Shown here piece after piece: positions 6,806-12,822 of a stretch of 12,822 bases of DNA. Source of the stretch: Acidobacteriota bacterium (lineage in GTDB: Bacteria; Acidobacteriota; UBA6911; RPQK01; JADFOI01); NCBI GenBank assembly GCA_030624355.1, contig JAUXKG010000027.1:1-12822 (forward strand), in the 5' to 3' direction. The stretch's first letter is position 1; each line of letters opens with the position of its first letter. A program made the position numbers and the translations under genes. Under the pieces are notes generated by a model. That model worked only from the letters and a program-made list of their open reading frames with translations, ran no database searches and was not told where the DNA came from.

Positions 6806-8119
6806 TCAGAGAGCACAGGTACGAAATCCGGCCCAGACATCGCGCCGGTTCGGTGGGTAATAGTTGCGCCAGGTGTTGCGAATCAGGCGGGAGCGAGTTG
6901 TCCAACAACCGCCCCGCAGCACCTTGTGTGTTCCGAACCAGGGTTCGGAGTATTCCTTGTAAGGATCAACAGCAAAGCCGGGATAGGGCAGAAAATCGCT
7001 AGCCGTCCATTCCCAGACGTTGCCAATCATCTGTCGGCATCCGATAGCGCTGTCGCCCTCGGGCAAGGCACCGACCTCAACACACCCCATGGCCTTCCAA
7101 TTTAAATTGGCGCGGGCAGCAGTCGGAAGTTCATCGCCCCAGGGAAACAATCGCTTCTGATCACCTGTCAGTCTCCCTGACTGAAACTCAGCCGAGGCCG
7201 CCATTTCCCATTCTGCCTCAGTCGGGAGACGGCGCCCTGCCCAGCTACAATAGGCATCCGCTTCATGCCAGTTGACATGAATGACAGGCAGATGGTCCTC
7301 CAGCGGTACAACTTCCTCGAAGTTTCGGCGTGTCCAGCCGCTTGGAGACACGCGCCTCCAATAGACGGGATGCTCCGCACCCGTTTGTTGGCGCCACTCC
7401 CAGCCTTCAGAGGTCCACCACTGCTCGCGCTCATATCCCCTGTCTTCGACGAAAGCCAGGAATTCGGTGTTCGTAACCGGTGCCCGGGCAATTCGAAACG
7501 GCCCGACTTCAACTGCATGGGCCCATTTCTCATTGTCAAACACAAAGAACGTGCTGGACTCCGCACCTAGCTTGAAAGTGCCTCCCGATATTTCCACATC
7601 CCCGTTCAGCGGTCCTCCCTTTCCGGGAGCTGTCTTGATCCCGCTGTCGTTGCCTTCATGAAGTCTGGGAGAAGGGTACCCCAGAGTCTGCCGAGTGTAG
7701 GTGAACGCTTCGTCGTGCATATCTTCGTGAAGAAGTGCCAGCAGGTAGAAATATGCTTCCTGTTCGCTCGGCTCCCTGAGCTGCAGTTTTTGACCGATGC
7801 CCTCCGATACTTCGGCCATATAGGAGAGTGTCTCCGGGCGGCCAGGAAGGGGGAGATCCCAGCGCGTATCGTGAGTTACGTTGGCAGAGTCGTAGAGCAG
7901 GTCCGCGTCTTTGCGAATTGGATCTTCTTTCCAAAGATGACGCAGGATCCATTTTTCATGAAACCAGGCCAGGTGCCCGATCTCCCAGAGGAGCGGGTTG
8001 ACGATCGGCAGTCTAGGGCCCATCAGCTGTTCGTCAGTCAGATCGGCTAGCAGCTGCAGGGTTCGAGAGCGAGCCTCTGTTAAATTGTCGATTAATGTGG
8101 CTGCAGAGGTCACGATCAT
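6806..8119 (-). CDS. senA: Selenoneine synthase SenA (EgtB-like)
   Basis: 437 residues: an N-terminal DinB-like helical domain (about 1-150) and a C-terminal formylglycine-generating-enzyme-like domain (about 177-437), the EgtB/SenA architecture. The non-heme iron ligands are visible as H49 (IGHLAWF) plus H131 and H135 (LLHEDMHDEAF). C-terminal landmarks are WHEADAYCSWAGRRLPTEAEW, FPWGDE, IGNVWEWTAS, PYPGF...PYKEYS and the final AGFRTCAL, the ending typical of SenA. The known reaction joins hercynine and the SenB selenosugar oxidatively; the product then collapses to selenoneine. Directly followed by senB, which separates it from ordinary EgtB. C405 stands where relatives usually have Ser in LRGGSW. 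The start ATG has no clear SD and lies 27 nt inside the end of the transposase element, so its native upstream region may have been displaced. An ergothioneine EgtB is the alternative, less likely given senB. Confidence 0.9.
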   Translation of the reverse strand: MIVTSAATLIDNLTEARSRTLQLLADLTDEQLMGPRLPIVNPLLWEIGHLAWFHEKWILRHLWKEDPIRKDADLLYDSANVTHDTRWDLPLPGRPETLSYMAEVSEGIGQKLQLREPSEQEAYFYLLALLHEDMHDEAFTYTRQTLGYPSPRLHEGNDSGIKTAPGKGGPLNGDVEISGGTFKLGAESSTFFVFDNEKWAHAVEVGPFRIARAPVTNTEFLAFVEDRGYEREQWWTSEGWEWRQQTGAEHPVYWRRVSPSGWTRRNFEEVVPLEDHLPVIHVNWHEADAYCSWAGRRLPTEAEWEMAASAEFQSGRLTGDQKRLFPWGDELPTAARANLNWKAMGCVEVGALPEGDSAIGCRQMIGNVWEWTASDFLPYPGFAVDPYKEYSEPWFGTHKVLRGGCWTTRSRLIRNTWRNYYPPNRRDVWAGFRTCAL

Positions 8120-8146
8120 TTTGAGCAGTCTTTGTTATCGTAATGG

Positions 8147-8181
8147 AAAATATGGGGACAGACTACCCGTTCACCTATTTT
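8147..8181 (+). repeat. Left inverted end of the transposase element
   Basis: A 35-nt imperfect palindrome whose first 31 bases are inverted at 8879-8909. The outer arms AAAATA (8147-8152) and TATTTT (8176-8181) are complementary. Inner bases pair partially (G8154/C8174, G8156/C8172, A8158/T8170, C8159/G8169, G8161/C8167), so single-stranded DNA could fold into the irregular hairpin that RAYT-type transposases recognise. It overlaps the last bases of the transposase gene. Confidence 0.88.
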
Positions 8182-8852
8182 CTCGGAACTCCTTTGGAGA
8201 CAGGGCGTCCAGCTTTCTGAGGCTTCAAAGGGCGCCCCAGTCTGGCTTCCATCTGCTCAATGAAGGCTTCTGATCCCCAGGGGCGACCCGTTCTGGTCTT
8301 GTTTCGAATAGATACAAGGTCGGCTCCACCATCTGTCGTTGCCAGCCAGGCTGACCAATCAGTGAAGAGCCCTCGGGGAGGCCGAAGTTTTGAAAGTATA
8401 GGATCCTCTCTCAAGCCGCAGTGGGAAGGGGCACTGGACCATGGATACCACTCAGCTTTTTGAACCATACCGGCCCGCACTGGGTTCCGCTCAACGTACC
8501 GTACAGCCGTCCAGAGATGAGGGTTATCGAGCAAACAAGAATAGAAGCGGCCCTGCCAAAGATGTCCAGTGAGGCCGTATTTTCGATTGAAGTAGGTGGC
8601 GTATAGTCCATGTGTATCTCTGAGTCCTTTGCTCAACGAATCTTCCTGGTGAGGCACCATCACCAAATGGATGTGGTTGGTCATTAGGCAGTAACAAAGA
8701 ATTTCGAAAGAGTACTGTTTCGATCGTTCGAGAAGCAGCCTCAAGTAAACCTCCTGGTCTTGTCTGTCTTGATAAACATGGGCTTTCCGATTTCCTCTTT
8801 GAGTGACATGGTGAGGAAGTTTCGGAGCGACAACTCTTCTTAATCGAGCCAA
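8175..8852 (-). CDS. REP-associated tyrosine transposase (RAYT, Y1_Tnp family)
   Basis: 225 residues of the IS200-like Y1 transposase family, RAYT branch. The N-terminal LPHHVTQRGNRKAHVYQD (12-29) is typical. The HUH metal motif is H60-I-H62 in MTNHIHLVM, and the catalytic tyrosine is probably Y119 in RYVERNPVRAGMV, followed by WYPWSS. A basic C-terminal tail with repeated GRP (189-191, 206-208, 215-217) probably contacts DNA. The start is TTG, supported by AAAGGAG 7 nt upstream; no ATG serves the N-terminal motif. Family members nick and move REP-like hairpins as single strands. The protein is uninterrupted with all catalytic residues present, so it may be active. Confidence 0.92.
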   Translation of the reverse strand: MARLRRVVAPKLPHHVTQRGNRKAHVYQDRQDQEVYLRLLLERSKQYSFEILCYCLMTNHIHLVMVPHQEDSLSKGLRDTHGLYATYFNRKYGLTGHLWQGRFYSCLLDNPHLWTAVRYVERNPVRAGMVQKAEWYPWSSAPSHCGLREDPILSKLRPPRGLFTDWSAWLATTDGGADLVSIRNKTRTGRPWGSEAFIEQMEARLGRPLKPQKAGRPVSKGVPRK

Positions 8853-8859
8853 TTGTGGA

Positions 8860-8866
8860 CTCCTTT
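8860..8866 (-). promoter_or_regulatory. Strong ribosome binding site for the TTG start
   Basis: AAAGGAG on the minus strand lies 7 nt before TTG at 8852. This near-consensus Shine-Dalgarno with ideal spacing decides the non-ATG start of the transposase gene. Confidence 0.7.
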
Positions 8867-8878
8867 GAGCAGATTAAT

Positions 8879-8909
8879 TAGGTGAACGGGTAGTCTGTCC
8901 CCATATTTT
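8879..8909 (-). repeat. Right inverted end of the transposase element
   Basis: The exact reverse complement of 8147-8177. Unlike the other copies its outer arms no longer pair well: the sequence beyond CACCTA reads ATTAAT rather than TTTT. It lies between the comM stop (7 nt away, across a T-rich tract) and the transposase ribosome binding site. Confidence 0.9.
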
Positions 8910-8916
8910 CTTTTTT

Positions 8917-10461
8917 TTATGTGGGTTCGAAGTTTCGGTCCAGGGAGCGGTATTGAATGGCTTCTGCGAGATGGGAGGAGCGGATCTGTGGGGAGCTGGT
9001 CAGATCGGCGATGGTACGAGCCACCTTGAGAATGCGGTAGTAGGCCCGGGCCGAGAATCCCAGTTTCACCATGGCGGCTCCCAGCAGGTTTTTGGTTTCT
9101 TCCTCCAGTGGGCAGTGTCTGCCAATCTCTGCAGATCCCATCTGGGCGTTGCAGAAGATGGGAATCCCCGGAAAGCGCTTCGATTGAATGGTGCGGGCCT
9201 GGACAATCCGTTGTCTGATGATCCGGGAGGCCTCTCCTGTCGGGTCGCCAGTCAACTCCTTGTATTGGACCTCAGGGACGTCCAGGTGCAGATCGATTCT
9301 GTCCAGCAGCGGTCCCGAGATCCGGGAGAGATACCTCTGGATCTGCGCCGGAGTGCAGACGCACTCCTTCACTGCCGAGCCCCAGTAACCGCAGGGGCAG
9401 GGGTTCATGGCTGCCACCAGCATGAATCGGGAGGGGAAGGTCAGCGAGCCGGTGGCCCGACTGATGGTCACCTGTCCCTCTTCTAGGGGCTGACGAAGGA
9501 CTTCCAGGACATGACGCTGAAATTCGGACAGCTCATCCAGGAACAGAACACCGTTGTGGGCCAGAGAGACTTCGCCGGGTCGGGGGTGAGAACTGCCTCC
9601 CACCAGTCCGGCGCCACTGATGGTGTGGTGAGGGGCGCGGAAGGGGCGCTGGACGACAAACTGCTGGTTGGTCTGGAGCAGTCCCGACACGCTGTGAATG
9701 GTGGTGGTTGTGAGGGCTTCCTGAAAACTCATGGGGGGCAGGATGGAGGAGATGCGTCTGGCCAGCATGGTTTTCCCGGCTCCTGGAGGACCTATCATCA
9801 GCAGGTTGTGTCCGCCGGCGCAGGCCACTTCCAGGGCCCGCTTGGCCCTCTGCTGGCCCTTGACATGGGCAAAATCGAGACCACCCGTGTCCGACTGGCC
9901 CAGCAGATGCCGTCGATTGACTCGGACGGGTGCGAACTGATCCGATCCCCCGTTGAGCAACTCCAGGACCTGGGGCAGGGCAGTCGCCGCGTAGATATCC
10001 AGACCCTCCACCACGGCCGCCTCCTGTGTGTTGTCGATCGGCAAGAGCAGTTTGCGAAACTTCCCCTTAAGGGCGTGCCGGGCCACCGGCAGAGCCCCTC
10101 GAATGGGACGAACCCGGCCATCCAGGGAGAGCTCACCCAGAATCAGCCAGTCGCGGACCCGCTCCGGTGGCAGTGCTCCACTCAGACCCAGCAGGGCCAC
10201 GGCGATCGGCAGGTCGTAGCAGCTTCCTTCCTTTTTGAAGGCAGCCGGGGCCAGGTTGACGGTAATGCAGCCCAGATTCGGGAACTCGAAACCACAGTTC
10301 TGGATGGCCGCCCGCACCCGCTCTCCGCTCTCCCTGACGGCGGTGTCGGGCAGTCCCACCACGTGATATTTCCTTCCCCGGCGCAGGGAAAGATCAACCT
10401 CGACGTCGATCAGCTGGGCTTCGATCCCCAGCAGAGAGGCACTGTGCACCTTGAGCAGCAT
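8917..10461 (-). CDS. comM: YifB/ComM family Mg-chelatase-like AAA+ ATPase
   Basis: 514 residues. The N-terminal Lon-protease-like/ChlI domain (about 1-170) has GLPDTAVRESGERVRAA (36-52), VNLAPA and GELSLDGRVRPIRG (109-122). A central AAA+ domain has Walker A GPPGAGKT (224-231), Walker B VLFLDE (305-310) and a four-cysteine cluster C355, C357, C367, C369. A C-terminal Mg_chelatase C domain with SARAYYRILKVARTIADL follows. ComM proteins are hexameric helicases that extend branch migration of DNA taken up in natural transformation; older databases call them competence proteins or putative proteases. Length is typical and the protein is complete. GGGGA 7 nt upstream is a modest SD. No other competence gene is in view, so a role in transformation is inferred from family. 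It precedes the transposase element, which begins 7 nt past the stop. Confidence 0.93.
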   Translation of the reverse strand: MLLKVHSASLLGIEAQLIDVEVDLSLRRGRKYHVVGLPDTAVRESGERVRAAIQNCGFEFPNLGCITVNLAPAAFKKEGSCYDLPIAVALLGLSGALPPERVRDWLILGELSLDGRVRPIRGALPVARHALKGKFRKLLLPIDNTQEAAVVEGLDIYAATALPQVLELLNGGSDQFAPVRVNRRHLLGQSDTGGLDFAHVKGQQRAKRALEVACAGGHNLLMIGPPGAGKTMLARRISSILPPMSFQEALTTTTIHSVSGLLQTNQQFVVQRPFRAPHHTISGAGLVGGSSHPRPGEVSLAHNGVLFLDELSEFQRHVLEVLRQPLEEGQVTISRATGSLTFPSRFMLVAAMNPCPCGYWGSAVKECVCTPAQIQRYLSRISGPLLDRIDLHLDVPEVQYKELTGDPTGEASRIIRQRIVQARTIQSKRFPGIPIFCNAQMGSAEIGRHCPLEEETKNLLGAAMVKLGFSARAYYRILKVARTIADLTSSPQIRSSHLAEAIQYRSLDRNFEPT

Positions 10462-10578
10462 GGCTTTCCCCGGCTTTCCTTCTCCCCCCTATAACGAGTG
10501 AAGGAAGAAATCCGCGAGCGGGGAGCGGGGGAAAGACGGCTCTGGTTGTTGCTGCTGCCGGTCTGTGGCCTTTAACTA
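10462..10578. other. Intergenic gap between lipoprotein and comM
   Basis: 117 nt with no gene. It holds a short tandem of GAGCGGG (10516-10529) and purine/pyrimidine-biased tracts. I see no T-tailed hairpin and no convincing -35/-10 pair, so co-transcription of comM with the cyclase-lipoprotein pair is possible but unproven. Confidence 0.4.
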
Positions 10579-10950
10579 CTAATCAGACTGGTCCCGAGTC
10601 CACTCGAATTCCTGATTCTTGAGCTGGATCGTTTGATTGGCTGGATAGTGATAGAAGGAGAACTGCTGTTCCTCGCCTTCTATCGGGTAGTAGACGGTGT
10701 ACAAAACCCTTCCCTCTTCGGGTTCCTTTCGGCCCTCGACGCTGGAGACAGGGTGGAGCGTGAAGTCTGAACCCCCGGTCCCGAAGGAGATTCTTGTTTT
10801 TTGCAGGGTGATGAATCGATCCGCGTATCTGGACTCAGAGGTCCTCCAGGTGCCTATTACATCATCAGACAAATCGGTCAGGTCTGGGGCATTACAGCCC
10901 GCCAGGGCGGTCAGAGCGACCAGAAGCAGCCAAAAGGTTCTATGTTTCAT
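10579..10950 (-). CDS. Small putative lipoprotein
   Basis: 123 residues with a classic lipoprotein signal: KHR, hydrophobic FWLLLVALTAL, and lipobox L-A-G-C with acylated C19. N20 at +2 predicts outer-membrane sorting if the Escherichia coli rule applies. The mature part is small, polar and probably beta-rich (FITLQKTRISFG, VLYTVYYPIEG, QQFSFYHYP), with GTWRTSESRYADRFITL reminiscent of small lipocalin/META-like folds, though I cannot name a family. Its ATG overlaps the cyclase stop in ATGA (10947-10950), so translation is probably coupled to the sensor cyclase; AGAGGG lies 9 nt upstream. Function unknown; a periplasmic partner of the cyclase sensor region is a guess from coupling only. Confidence 0.8.
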   Translation of the reverse strand: MKHRTFWLLLVALTALAGCNAPDLTDLSDDVIGTWRTSESRYADRFITLQKTRISFGTGGSDFTLHPVSSVEGRKEPEEGRVLYTVYYPIEGEEQQFSFYHYPANQTIQLKNQEFEWTRDQSD

Positions 10951-12822
10951 ATGGACCGGCCCTCTGCTGCCGCCAACAGTTCTTTCCGCAGCCAGCTTTG
11001 GCCGGAAAGGGTGTAGACCTGGCTCTCTTTCGAAAAACCTCGAATAGCCACCTTCCCGAGCAGTTGGGTCTCAAATTGAGAGCGAACCAGTTCCCGGGTC
11101 TGGGCGCTCATGACGGTCCCTGTCCTGAATTTCTTGGTCAACCCCTCCATGCGTGAGGCCAGATTCACCGTTTCCCCGATCACCGAGTACTCCATACGGT
11201 CGGCGGTTCCCAGGATTCCGGCAGTCAGTGTTCCGGTATGCAGACCGACGCCAATTCGAAGTTCCGATTTCCCGGTCTGTGGATCGGCATTGATCTGTTC
11301 GACTTTCTCTACCATCTGGGAAGCGGTGCGCACCGCTTGACAGGCGTCCTTTTCCACCCCCTGGCTCAATGGCACTCCGAAAACCACCAGCATTCCGTCA
11401 CACATGAACTTGTTCAAGAATCCGCCGTTCTTCATGATGATCTCTGCCATGGCCTCAAAATAGTAATTCAGCCAGGCGAGTACCTGGGAGGAGGGTTTGC
11501 CCGCAGTGAGTTGCGTGAAGTTTCGGATATCGGAAAAGAGCACCGTGGCGGTCTTCTCTTCACCGGCAAGGACGATTTCGCCCCTTCGTCTCAAAATTTC
11601 GGCGGCCACCTCGGGAGAGACGTAGCGCTCGAACATGCTCATCAGTTCCTGTCGCTGAGTGGTCAAACGGGCATTGGACATGGCCACCGCCACCTGGTCG
11701 GTCAACTGGCGGGCGTAGCCCAGGTCTTCCTGGCTGTGTTGAGTTGGAGCCAGGCTGCCCAAACTGACGATTCCTGCCAGATGGTCCTTCACCAGAATGG
11801 GCAGGGCAAAGAATGATTGCATGCCTTCTTCTGCCAGTGGCGCCAGGTATTGAGGAATATTTTCCCGACTTTCTATGTTGATGCCGCCCGGATCCTCGAG
11901 GAGTTGTTGCACCTCTTCCGGTGCCAAGACGGTCGTCACTATCCGCTTTTCACCGTCGGTCTCGATGTTGCTGATGTGGGTGAGAGCCGAGTCGCTGTCC
12001 TCAGAATCGACGAGGGTCACGCTGACGGCGTCACAGGGTAGAATGTCGCGCACGTGGCTGAGCAGAGTGTCGGCGACATCCCGGGTGTCCAGGGCCGACA
12101 GAATAGACCGGTCGATCTCGTTCATCACGGAGAGCGTGCGGAACTGCTTTCCCAGACGATTGGCCATGGCGTTGAAGGAGGCTGCCAGTTCTTCAAATTC
12201 ATCACCGCTGCTGACATCGACCCGGCTGTCAAAGTCCTGCTGGGAGATGCGTTGTGTTCCCGCCCGAAGCTTTTTAAGCGGGTCCAAGGTTCTGCGGATC
12301 TGAATCAGGCTCAGGAGCAGGACCACCCAGACGGAGACCAGTATCACCATGGGAAAGGTCTTGCGAAAGTTGGCCAGAGGAGCCAGCACGTCGGCCTTGG
12401 ATTCGCTGATCACGACTGTCCACCCGGGCGACAGATACACTCCCTTCAGGAAGATGGACCAGTAACCGGCCATGTATTCCTGCTCTTCGTGCTCCCAGTC
12501 AAGGCGCCCCGTGCTGGAGAGAGACATTTTATCCAGCAGCTGCTCCAGAAAGGGCACCGGCATTCCGGTGGAGGAGAAAAGCACTCGTTCCGTTCCCTCC
12601 AGGACACACAGTTCGACTCCCTCCAGCATGGTCTCCAGGCCCCACAGGTAGCTGCCGTTGAGCTCTGCGACCAGGGTGGTTTCTTCCGGACGGGCCGGGT
12701 CGAGTGCCCTGATCAGAAGAATGCCGAAGGGGAACTCGGAGCGGGATCGAGTGGTCAACAGGCTGAGATCCGAGCCCAGGTGTTGAACTTCAAGCTCGGT
12801 TAATCGGGCGGGTGTTTGGACA
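10947..12822 (-). CDS. Membrane sensor adenylate/guanylate cyclase (HAMP-GAF-CHD), 5' partial
   Basis: At least 624 residues; the frame is open to the window edge, so the true start lies outside. An internal TTG at 12758 is not the start. Numbered from that codon: the end of a periplasmic dCACHE-like sensor (1-130, PGWTVVIS), a TM helix (136-154), HAMP (155-207), GAF (about 215-362), then a class III cyclase domain (about 400-580). The cyclase shows metal D410 (LFSDIRNFT) and D454, adenine-reading K450 and S525 (EYSVIGET), and the transition-state pair N532 and R536 (VNLASRME). Lys with Ser/Thr favours ATP, so cAMP is the likely product. A Cys (C453) replaces the usual Gly before D454. It would couple an external signal and a cytosolic GAF ligand to cyclic nucleotide synthesis. 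The stop overlaps the lipoprotein start. Confidence 0.92.
   Translation of the reverse strand, partial: VQTPARLTELEVQHLGSDLSLLTTRSRSEFPFGILLIRALDPARPEETTLVAELNGSYLWGLETMLEGVELCVLEGTERVLFSSTGMPVPFLEQLLDKMSLSSTGRLDWEHEEQEYMAGYWSIFLKGVYLSPGWTVVISESKADVLAPLANFRKTFPMVILVSVWVVLLLSLIQIRRTLDPLKKLRAGTQRISQQDFDSRVDVSSGDEFEELAASFNAMANRLGKQFRTLSVMNEIDRSILSALDTRDVADTLLSHVRDILPCDAVSVTLVDSEDSDSALTHISNIETDGEKRIVTTVLAPEEVQQLLEDPGGINIESRENIPQYLAPLAEEGMQSFFALPILVKDHLAGIVSLGSLAPTQHSQEDLGYARQLTDQVAVAMSNARLTTQRQELMSMFERYVSPEVAAEILRRRGEIVLAGEEKTATVLFSDIRNFTQLTAGKPSSQVLAWLNYYFEAMAEIIMKNGGFLNKFMCDGMLVVFGVPLSQGVEKDACQAVRTASQMVEKVEQINADPQTGKSELRIGVGLHTGTLTAGILGTADRMEYSVIGETVNLASRMEGLTKKFRTGTVMSAQTRELVRSQFETQLLGKVAIRGFSKESQVYTLSGQSWLRKELLAAAEGRSI

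Larger units (their letters stand above)
8147..8909 (-). mobile_element. REP-associated tyrosine transposase element with 31-bp inverted ends
   Basis: A 763-bp unit consists of one Y1/HUH transposase gene between perfect 31-bp inverted repeats (8147-8177 and 8879-8909, core GGGGACAGACTACCC). The left end begins 27 nt upstream of the senA start; the right end lies 7 nt beyond the comM stop. Solo copies of the same end sequence occur at 4589-4621 (exact) and 87-110 (one mismatch), as expected for REP-like elements moved in trans by a RAYT. No target-site duplication is evident, which agrees with single-strand HUH transposition. On the minus-strand reading the repeat contains GTAG next to the GC-rich part, a tetranucleotide known from REP/RAYT systems. 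Confidence 0.88.

Noticed and set aside
9511..10494. Plus-strand open frame of 327 codons opposite comM
   Set aside because: It is antisense to conserved AAA+ coding sequence and has no recognisable domain.
12756..12758. TTG at 12758 as the cyclase start codon
   Set aside because: The frame continues open to the window edge, and the protein would lack the first TM helix and most of its periplasmic sensor.

Overview
The window comes from an uncultured-looking, Gram-negative-type bacterium with moderately high GC (high fifties per cent by eye). The evidence is a lipobox lipoprotein, a Sec signal peptide, a ComM-type protein and a membrane-anchored cyclase. No rRNA, tRNA or lineage marker is present, so I do not name a phylum. 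Every gene I support lies on the minus strand, so transcription runs from high to low coordinates.

Right end (12822 to 8917): a 5'-truncated membrane sensor (dCACHE-like periplasmic region, TM, HAMP, GAF, class III adenylate/guanylate cyclase) overlaps by 4 nt a small lipoprotein gene. A comM/yifB-type AAA+ gene follows.

Middle (8909 to 4673): a compact mobile element of 763 bp consists of a REP-associated tyrosine (HUH/Y1) transposase gene between perfect 31-bp inverted repeats. It sits exactly between comM and senA. Next come senA (selenoneine synthase, EgtB-like) and senB (selenosugar synthase glycosyltransferase). This is the recently described pathway that puts selenium into hercynine. 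The usual third gene, senC (selenophosphate synthetase), and egtD are not in the window. A secreted transglutaminase-like protein follows senB and may be co-transcribed.

Left part (4621 to 360): a solo copy of the transposon-end repeat lies upstream of a catabolic-looking set: a UbiD-type prenyl-FMN decarboxylase, an aspartate-dehydrogenase-family oxidoreductase and a three-domain ThDP enzyme. A good -10 box stands before the ThDP gene. The combined pathway is not recognisable from sequence alone.

Left edge (1 to 359): no gene. It is packed with small repeats: another, diverged solo copy of the transposon-end repeat, seven CACGGATT-type octamers, and two blocks of four 7-bp units.

The strongest leads are the senAB pair, the transposase with its dispersed solo repeats (two of them in the same orientation just upstream of senA and ubiD), the undefined ubiD/aspDH/ThDP set, and the heptamer/octamer repeat field.
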